Of a DNA stretch of 57,850 nt, positions 52,548-57,850 are shown one piece after another; position 1 is the first letter of the stretch, and each line of letters begins with the position of its first letter. The notes under the pieces were generated by a model, which worked only from the letters and a program-made list of their open reading frames with translations, was not told the DNA's origin and searched no databases. Made by a program: the position numbers and the translations under genes. The DNA comes from NORP181 sp047623555 (lineage in GTDB: Bacteria; Pseudomonadota; Alphaproteobacteria; Rhodobacterales; Rhodobacteraceae): the NCBI GenBank assembly GCA_047623555.1, contig JBLHMP010000015.1:1-57850 (forward strand), given 5' to 3'.

Positions 52548-53753
52548 ATGGCTAGCGGTATCAAAGATAAAGTCGCCATTCTTGGCATGGGCTGTTCCAA
52601 ATTTGGCGAACGTTGGATGGACAGCGCCGAAGATCTGATGATCGAAGCGTTTATTGAGGCGCTGGAGGATGCAGGCATTGAGAAAAGCCAGATCGACGCG
52701 GCGTGGCTTGGCACAGCAATCGAAGAACAGCACGTCGGTAAATCGGCCGTTCCCTTGGCCAAGGCGCTGCGCCTGCCATATATTCCCGTCAGCCGGGTCG
52801 AGAATTATTGCGCCAGCGGCACCGAAGCGTTTCGCGGCGCCGTTTATGCGGTGGCATCCGGAGCCTGCGATATTGCACTGGCACTGGGGGTGGAAAAGCT
52901 GAAAGACACCGGGTACGGCGGGTTGCCACAACGTGGGCGCGGCACGGTCAATGACCTTTATTGGTCCAACATTTCAGCGCCCGGATCGTTTGGGCAGTTG
53001 GCAACGGCATACCGGGCCAAGCACGGTGTGAACAAGGATGATCTAAAACGGGCGATGGCGCATATTTCGATCAAGAGCCATGACAATGGCGCGCTGAACC
53101 CCAAGGCACATCTGCGCAATCGCATCACCGAAGAAACGGTGCTGAACGCGCCGATGATCGCCGACCCTCTGGGCCTGTACGATTGCTGCGGGGTCAGCGA
53201 TGGTTCGGCCTGCGTTATTGTGACAACGCCCGAGATTGCGAAATCGCTTGGCAAAAAAGATCTGGTTACTGTCAAGGCGATCCAACTGTCCGGCTCTAAC
53301 GGGGCCGAGGCCGAGTATAATAATTGGGATGGCAGCTATTTCGAAACTACGCGGGTGGCGGCGCAACGGGCCTATAAGGAAGCGGGCATCGTCAACCCGC
53401 GTGAACAGATGAGCCTGTTTGAGGTGCATGATTGTTTTTCCATCACCGAACTGGTGACGATGGAAGATCTGTTTATCTCGCCCGAAGGCGGCGCGATCAA
53501 GGATGTGATGGATGGGTTCTTTGACGCTGATGGCAAAATCCCCTGCCAGATCGACGGTGGGTTGAAATGTTTTGGCCACCCGATTGGCGCGTCAGGCATC
53601 CGCATGATTTACGAGATGTATTTGCAAATGCAGGGCCGTGCGGGGGCACGTCAACGCCAGCAAGAGCCGGTGTTTGGCATGACGCATAATCTGGGCGGGT
53701 TCCCGCATCAGAACGTCTGTTCGCTGACGATTGTAGGCAAAGAGGGCGTCTGA
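52548..53753 (+). CDS. SCP-x-type thiolase (lipid-transfer-protein-like)
   Basis: A 401-residue thiolase of the SCP-x/Ltp group: AILGMGCSKFGERWMDSAED at the start, nucleophile Cys in NYCASGTEAFRGAV (about residue 88), HDCFSITELVTMEDL, and GGLKCFGHPIGASGIRMIYE with His and Cys near the end. These enzymes cleave 3-oxo-acyl-CoA, including 2-methyl-branched and steroid side chains, to release propionyl- or acetyl-CoA, and often need a DUF35 partner, here encoded just upstream. It sits six bases after that gene. The substrate is unproven. Confidence 0.86.
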   Translation: MASGIKDKVAILGMGCSKFGERWMDSAEDLMIEAFIEALEDAGIEKSQIDAAWLGTAIEEQHVGKSAVPLAKALRLPYIPVSRVENYCASGTEAFRGAVYAVASGACDIALALGVEKLKDTGYGGLPQRGRGTVNDLYWSNISAPGSFGQLATAYRAKHGVNKDDLKRAMAHISIKSHDNGALNPKAHLRNRITEETVLNAPMIADPLGLYDCCGVSDGSACVIVTTPEIAKSLGKKDLVTVKAIQLSGSNGAEAEYNNWDGSYFETTRVAAQRAYKEAGIVNPREQMSLFEVHDCFSITELVTMEDLFISPEGGAIKDVMDGFFDADGKIPCQIDGGLKCFGHPIGASGIRMIYEMYLQMQGRAGARQRQQEPVFGMTHNLGGFPHQNVCSLTIVGKEGV

Positions 53754-53754
53754 G

Positions 53755-54534
53755 GTGGCTGATGTATTGGTGGACTGGCGGGATGATCTACTGGTTATCA
53801 CCCTGAACAGACCCGAGCGGTTGAACGCCTTTTCTGACGAGATGCGCAATACCGTTGTGAAGGTATTGCGCGAAGAAGCCGACAACCCCCGTGCCCGTGC
53901 GATATTGATTGCCGGCTCCGGTCGTGGGTTTTGCAGTGGGGCCGATCTGAACCCTGATACGCTGTTCGAACGCATTCCAATAATCGAGCGTCAGGTGATC
54001 AACGGCATCAACCAGATGATTATGCTGTTGCGGGGATTGCCCGTGCCAGTGATTGCGGCAATCAACGGCCCGGCGGCGGGGGCTGGTTTCAGCGTGGCAC
54101 TGGCGGCAGATATCATCCTTGCGGCAGAATCCGCAATATTTGCGGCTACTTTCGTGCGCATTGGGGCCGTTTTGGATGGCGGCGCATCTTATATGCTGAC
54201 CCGCAAGATCGGCGCGGGCCGGGCCGCTGCCATGGCGATGCTGGGCGCCGCGATTGATGCCAAGACAGCGCAAGAATGGGGGCTGGTCCACCACGTTTAC
54301 GAAGACGGCGCGCTGATGGATGCCGCGTTTGAAATGGGCGCGAAACTGGCCAAGGGGCCGACGTTATCGCTTGGCTTGATCAAACGAGAGATTTCAGTCG
54401 CAGGCACCGCGCCGCTGGAAGAAGTGCTGAGGATCGAGGCAAGCAGTCAGGCCAAGGCATTCGGAACACAGGATTTTCGAGAAGGCGTGATGGCGTTTGT
54501 TGAAAAGCGCAAACCGATTTTTAGGGGCGTATAA
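53755..54534 (+). CDS. Enoyl-CoA hydratase/isomerase family protein
   Basis: A 259-residue crotonase-fold protein starting with GTG (VADVLVDWRDD). Oxyanion-hole segments are SGRGFCSGADLNPD and NGPAAGAGFSVALAADIILA, followed by FVRIGAVLDGGASYMLTRKI. The first catalytic Glu position looks changed (AVLDGGAS), as in some hydrolase or isomerase members. The C-terminus KRKPIFRGV is typical. It is one base downstream of the thiolase and one base before the next ligase, so it belongs to the same operon. Confidence 0.83.
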   Translation: MADVLVDWRDDLLVITLNRPERLNAFSDEMRNTVVKVLREEADNPRARAILIAGSGRGFCSGADLNPDTLFERIPIIERQVINGINQMIMLLRGLPVPVIAAINGPAAGAGFSVALAADIILAAESAIFAATFVRIGAVLDGGASYMLTRKIGAGRAAAMAMLGAAIDAKTAQEWGLVHHVYEDGALMDAAFEMGAKLAKGPTLSLGLIKREISVAGTAPLEEVLRIEASSQAKAFGTQDFREGVMAFVEKRKPIFRGV

Positions 54535-54535
54535 C

Positions 54536-56050
54536 TTGTCAGAAGAACCTCAGGGCCGGATAATCTGTGCGGATCACGTTGTTGCCTTTGGCACCGTCTA
54601 CCGCGACGCGCGTTGGGCGGCCTCGGGATTAAGCACTGCTGGGCTGGGCCGTGGCAGCACACTTGCGATCATGCTGCGCAACGAGGCGGCGTTTTTCGCC
54701 GCCACGCTTGCCGCGTCGATGATCGAAGCTGTCGCGACGGCCATCAACTGGCATTACACAGGCGACGAAGCCACCTATTTGTTGCGCGATAGCGGGGCAA
54801 CAGCCTGGATCGTGCATGCGGATATCTGGCGTCGGATTGGCGCGGATATTCCCGATGATGTGCTGCGTGGATTGACAGTTTTGGTTGTTGAAACACCCCC
54901 CGGAATAGCAAAGGCGTTTGGGATTACAGATGCCGAAGCGCAGGTGCCGCAGGGTATGGCCAATTGGGCCAACTGGCTTGGCCAGCATCCCGAATGGGAC
55001 GGCCCGCCGCCGCAACCGCAAGCGGCGATGATCTATACATCCGGGACCACCGGGCAGCCCAAAGGGGTGCGGCGATTGGGGTCTGTTGGGATCACCACAT
55101 CAGGCAACCACAATGCATTTGTCAAAGGCGCACATACGCTGATCGTTGCGCCGATGTATCACAGCGCCCCGAACCGGAATGCGATGTCGGCGTTTTTCAC
55201 GGGCGGTGATATCATCCTGCAACCCCGGTTTGAGGCCGAAGAAACCTTGGCACTGATCGCGGGCCATCAGATCACCCATGCGTTTGTGGTACCGACGATT
55301 TTTGTGCGTCTGTTGAAGCTGCCTGATGCGGTGCGGTCGCGCTATGATGTGTCGTCACTGACGCATGTGGTGCATGCAGGCGCGCCTTGCCCCGCAGATA
55401 TAAAAGGCGCGATGATCAACTGGTGGGGGCCGGTTATCTATGAATATTACGGCGGCACCGAAACCGGTGTTGTGACCTATTGCAGCCCGCGCGAAGCCCT
55501 GGCGCACCCCGGAACTGTTGGCTGTGCCGTGCCCAATGCCACTGTGAAGGTGTTCGATGAAAACGGCACCGAATGCCCAAGCGGCGTTGAGGGCGAGATA
55601 TTTGTACGCCTGCATACCTATCCTGATTTCACCTATCAAGGTTTGCCAGAAGAACGCGCCGCGATTGAGCATGAAGGGCTGATCACTTGCGGTGATGTTG
55701 GCTATCTTGATGCAGACGGCTATCTGTTTCTGACCGATCGCAAGAAGGATATGATCATCGCAGGTGGGGTGAACATCTATCCGGCGCAGATCGAGGCGGC
55801 GCTGATCCAGCATCCTGTGATCCTTGATTGTGCGGTCTTTGGCCTGCCCGATGCGGATATGGGCGAACGTGTGGTTGCAGCCGTGCAATTAAGGCCCGGC
55901 GATGATCTGAGTTTGGCTGAGGTGCGCGATTTCCTGCAAAAAAGCATCGCGGGATATGCAATTCCGCGTGATCTGCATGTGATGACGACCCTGCCGCGCG
56001 ACGCGTCCGGCAAGATGTTCAAGCGCAAGCTGCGTGATCTTTTCGGGTGA
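54536..56050 (+). CDS. AMP-dependent acyl-CoA ligase, CaiC-like
   Basis: A 504-residue ANL ligase: AAMIYTSGTTGQPKGVRRLG, YEYYGGTETGVVTYC, GDVGYLDADGYLFLTDRKKD and MIIAGGVNIYPAQIEAALIQ, with the C-terminal catalytic Lys in PRDASGKMFKRKL. No ATG fits; a TTG at 54536, right after the preceding stop, is the best start (LSEEPQGRIICADHVVAFG), though the frame is open to 54497. It differs from the other two ligases and probably takes another acid of the same route. It overlaps the membrane-protein gene by four bases. Confidence 0.82.
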   Translation: MSEEPQGRIICADHVVAFGTVYRDARWAASGLSTAGLGRGSTLAIMLRNEAAFFAATLAASMIEAVATAINWHYTGDEATYLLRDSGATAWIVHADIWRRIGADIPDDVLRGLTVLVVETPPGIAKAFGITDAEAQVPQGMANWANWLGQHPEWDGPPPQPQAAMIYTSGTTGQPKGVRRLGSVGITTSGNHNAFVKGAHTLIVAPMYHSAPNRNAMSAFFTGGDIILQPRFEAEETLALIAGHQITHAFVVPTIFVRLLKLPDAVRSRYDVSSLTHVVHAGAPCPADIKGAMINWWGPVIYEYYGGTETGVVTYCSPREALAHPGTVGCAVPNATVKVFDENGTECPSGVEGEIFVRLHTYPDFTYQGLPEERAAIEHEGLITCGDVGYLDADGYLFLTDRKKDMIIAGGVNIYPAQIEAALIQHPVILDCAVFGLPDADMGERVVAAVQLRPGDDLSLAEVRDFLQKSIAGYAIPRDLHVMTTLPRDASGKMFKRKLRDLFG

Positions 56051-57438
56051 CACGCGCGCAGTTTTCCTCGCTTTGCGTCACCTTTGCCAGCCTGATGTCG
56101 GCGGTTCATTTATTGGATGGGTCGCTGTTCAGCACAACGCTATCCGGTTTGTTTCTGGGTATCTTTATTTTGCTCGAATGGCCGCTGCTGATGTTTGCGG
56201 CGCGCGCGCCTTTGATCGGGTCGCTCGGGCTGTTCTTGTTTTTCTGGCTGAGTGGGCGAACATCACCGATACTGCTGGCCGATGCCATCGACCGCGCCGC
56301 GTTTCTGGCGTTTTTCGTTGTTGCGCTCGGGACATTGCGCGATGCGGCCCAAACATCGAAACTGGTGCGGACCTGCGGAAGGATCATCGTTAATCAATCG
56401 CCGGGGCGACGCTATCTGACGTTGACAGTAGGGGGCCATCTGATGAGCGCGCTGATGAGCCTTGGCGCGGTGAACCTGCTGGGAACAATGGTGCGGCGCG
56501 CGGTTCATGAAAGCCGGAATTCGGATGATGAGCGTGTCCGCCAGATCAGACTTCACCGGATGTCACTGGCCGTTTTGCGCAGTTTCTGCGCGGTGCCGAT
56601 CTGGGCGCCGACATCGGTTGCAATCGCGATCATAGTTTCCAGTTCGCTTGACGTGACATGGAGGGATATGTTGCCCTACGGGGGGGCGGCAACGTTGCTT
56701 TACCTTGGGCTGGGCTGGGCGCTTGACCGGCTGACATTTCAGCGGCCAAAGGTGCCCGGGCAGCCCGCGCCGAGGCAACCGTTTTTGAGGCCTTTTGCGG
56801 CCTTGACCGGGATCGTCATTCTGGTGCCCATTACGGGCGGGGTAATTGCCCGCCAACTTGATCTTAATCTGATCAGCGGCCTGCTGATCGCCATCCCGTT
56901 TATCAGCATTGGCTGGACCATCATCCAGAAACGGCATTATGGCATGCACAAGGCCGCATTTCTCACCGGCAGACGGATCAGCAGAAAGATCCTGCCGTCG
57001 TTTCGCGAAACACGTAACGAGATCACCATATTTGCCGCTTCGGGCTTTCTTGCCGTGATCCTGTTGCCACAGATTGATGTGCAGCTTTTAAGTGCCGGAA
57101 TCTCGCGGTTTGGGTTGACCGAAGGCCCGGTTTTGGTTGTTGCCTCTTGGGTTATGATCGGATTGGCGTTGTTGTCGGTGAATCCGCTTGTAACGGCGAT
57201 TTTGGTGATTGAAACGTTGGTGGCGCTGCCGGGCATGGAATTTGCGCCCGAGGTCGTCGCGCTGATGATCTCGGTGACATGGGCCATCGTGGTCGGCCTC
57301 TCGCCATTTGCCACGTCTACCCGTCTTTTGGGGCGTTGCATTGGACATATGCCATCAGAGATTGGATTTCGCTGGAACCTGTCGTTTGTAGTAATTGCGG
57401 CCCTGATCCTTGATGCTACCTTGCTGGTGATTGGATAG
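56047..57438 (+). CDS. Polytopic membrane protein of unknown function, transporter-like
   Basis: A 463-residue protein with about 11-12 hydrophobic segments in two halves (VTFASLMSAVHLLDGSLF; GVVIARQLDLNLIS-like loop; SGFLAVILLPQ; WVMIGLALLSVNPLVTAILV). An extended soluble loop lies at about residues 150-170 (HESRNSDDERVRQIRLHRM). The helical layout recalls ion-transporter-superfamily carriers (ArsB/CitMHS/DASS type). No motif settles it. It starts with GTG four bases inside the ligase gene, so it is translationally coupled and probably handles a substrate or product of this route, for example acid export or uptake. Confidence 0.6.
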   Translation: MTRAQFSSLCVTFASLMSAVHLLDGSLFSTTLSGLFLGIFILLEWPLLMFAARAPLIGSLGLFLFFWLSGRTSPILLADAIDRAAFLAFFVVALGTLRDAAQTSKLVRTCGRIIVNQSPGRRYLTLTVGGHLMSALMSLGAVNLLGTMVRRAVHESRNSDDERVRQIRLHRMSLAVLRSFCAVPIWAPTSVAIAIIVSSSLDVTWRDMLPYGGAATLLYLGLGWALDRLTFQRPKVPGQPAPRQPFLRPFAALTGIVILVPITGGVIARQLDLNLISGLLIAIPFISIGWTIIQKRHYGMHKAAFLTGRRISRKILPSFRETRNEITIFAASGFLAVILLPQIDVQLLSAGISRFGLTEGPVLVVASWVMIGLALLSVNPLVTAILVIETLVALPGMEFAPEVVALMISVTWAIVVGLSPFATSTRLLGRCIGHMPSEIGFRWNLSFVVIAALILDATLLVIG

Positions 57439-57452
57439 CGGATTCGCTGCGC

Positions 57453-57471
57453 GGCACTGTAAATTTAGTGC
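57453..57471. repeat. Putative IS6-family left inverted repeat
   Basis: GGCACTGTAAATTTAGTGC starts with GGCACTGT, as do the ends of IS6-family elements, and lies 31 bases before a transposase start. The 14 bases before it, after the preceding operon, are unremarkable. The other end lies beyond the window. Confidence 0.5.
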
Positions 57472-57501
57472 ACGGGTTGCGCTGATTTGGGATGGGGCCG
57501 C

Positions 57502-57850
57502 ATGATCAAAATAAACAGCTCACCACTCTATCACCGCCATCGTTTCCCGTCGGACGTATTCGCCCAAGCGGTCTGGCTGTACTTCAAGTTTCCACTCAGT
57601 TTGCGGATGGTCGAGGATCTGTTAGCTGAACGCGGCATCACAGTTTCGCATCAAACAGTCCGGGCCTGGGCTGAGAAATCCGGGCGTCACTTTGCCACCG
57701 ACATCCGCCGCAGATCGACGGGTCAGTTTTCTGACAAGTGGCATCTCGACGAGGTCGTGATCACGATGAGGGGCAAGAAGCATTGGCTATGGCGTGCGGT
57801 CGATCAGTATAGATGTGCTGGTGCAAAGCGGTCGCAATGCAACGGCAGCC
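57502..57850 (+). pseudogene. IS6-family transposase, 5' part, frameshifted and cut by the window end
   Basis: The frame reads FPSDVFAQAVWLYFKFPLSL, ERGITVSHQTVRAWAEKSG and HLDEVVITMRGKKHWLWRAV, giving the helix-turn-helix and the first catalytic Asp (HLDEV) of IS6-family enzymes. After WRAVDQY the frame becomes RCAGAKRSQ, while the next frame restores DVLVQSGRN. A deletion of a few codons with frame loss has thus happened near 57808. Downstream catalytic residues are beyond the window. The element is probably inactive. Confidence 0.75.

Overview
The window looks like part of a secondary replicon (large plasmid or chromid) of an alphaproteobacterium, most probably a marine Rhodobacterales (Roseobacter-group) member. 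The reasons are a plasmid-type replication/partition module (Rep_3-type initiator, ParA, ParB) next to an iteron origin, a high density of TRAP and Liv-type ABC uptake systems, many CoA-dependent catabolic genes, and decayed IS3- and IS6-family fragments marking module borders. The assignment rests on protein resemblance judged by eye; no search was run.

Layout. (1) 0-3.5 kb: a two-component pair (response regulator with a one-base frameshift, then a membrane histidine kinase), followed by gene debris (C-terminal remnants of a LysR regulator and of an AAA-type ATPase). (2) 3.45-7.6 kb: the rep initiator diverges from parAB. Between them lies a 22-bp-period iteron array followed by an AT-rich segment, the likely replication origin. 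(3) 7.6-9.1 kb: an IS3-family remnant and a parDE-type toxin-antitoxin locus whose toxin has an early stop codon. (4) 9.1-17.6 kb: an uptake module of unknown substrate, comprising an aldo/keto reductase fused to a Rid domain, a GntR regulator, a TIGR04076-type protein, a second aldo/keto reductase, and a complete branched-chain-amino-acid-type ABC transporter. (5) 17.7-26.6 kb: an IS6 remnant, then a long minus-strand operon joining a TRAP transporter to dihydroorotate dehydrogenase class 1B (PyrK-like and PyrD-like), an M20 ureido-amidohydrolase, a second orotate phosphoribosyltransferase and a small unknown protein. A divergent XRE regulator controls it in all likelihood. I read this as an orotate/dihydropyrimidine uptake and use operon. 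(6) 26.6-27.4 kb: a broken IS3-family transposase carrying two copies of a small palindromic element.

(7) 27.4-57.4 kb: about 30 kb of CoA-ester catabolism in five transcription units with three local regulators (IclR, MarR and possibly others). It holds seven acyl-CoA dehydrogenases (two pairs look heteromeric), three acyl-CoA ligases, two enoyl-CoA hydratases, two MaoC hydratases, a 3-hydroxyacyl-CoA dehydrogenase of the SDR class, an SCP-x-type thiolase, an HMG-CoA-synthase-like/OB-fold fusion, two CaiB-family proteins (one like alpha-methylacyl-CoA racemase), a thioesterase, a TRAP transporter, an MFS transporter and an unknown polytopic membrane protein. Together the racemase, FAD dehydrogenase, hydratase-2, SDR dehydrogenase and SCP-x thiolase reproduce, as separate genes, the logic of peroxisomal beta-oxidation of methyl-branched chains. 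One dehydrogenase resembles citronellyl-CoA dehydrogenase (AtuD), so an isoprenoid, terpenoid or steroid-side-chain acid is my best guess for the substrate. Related palindromes in front of several of these units suggest common control. (8) 57.45 kb to the end: the start of an IS6-family element that runs out of the window and already looks frameshifted.
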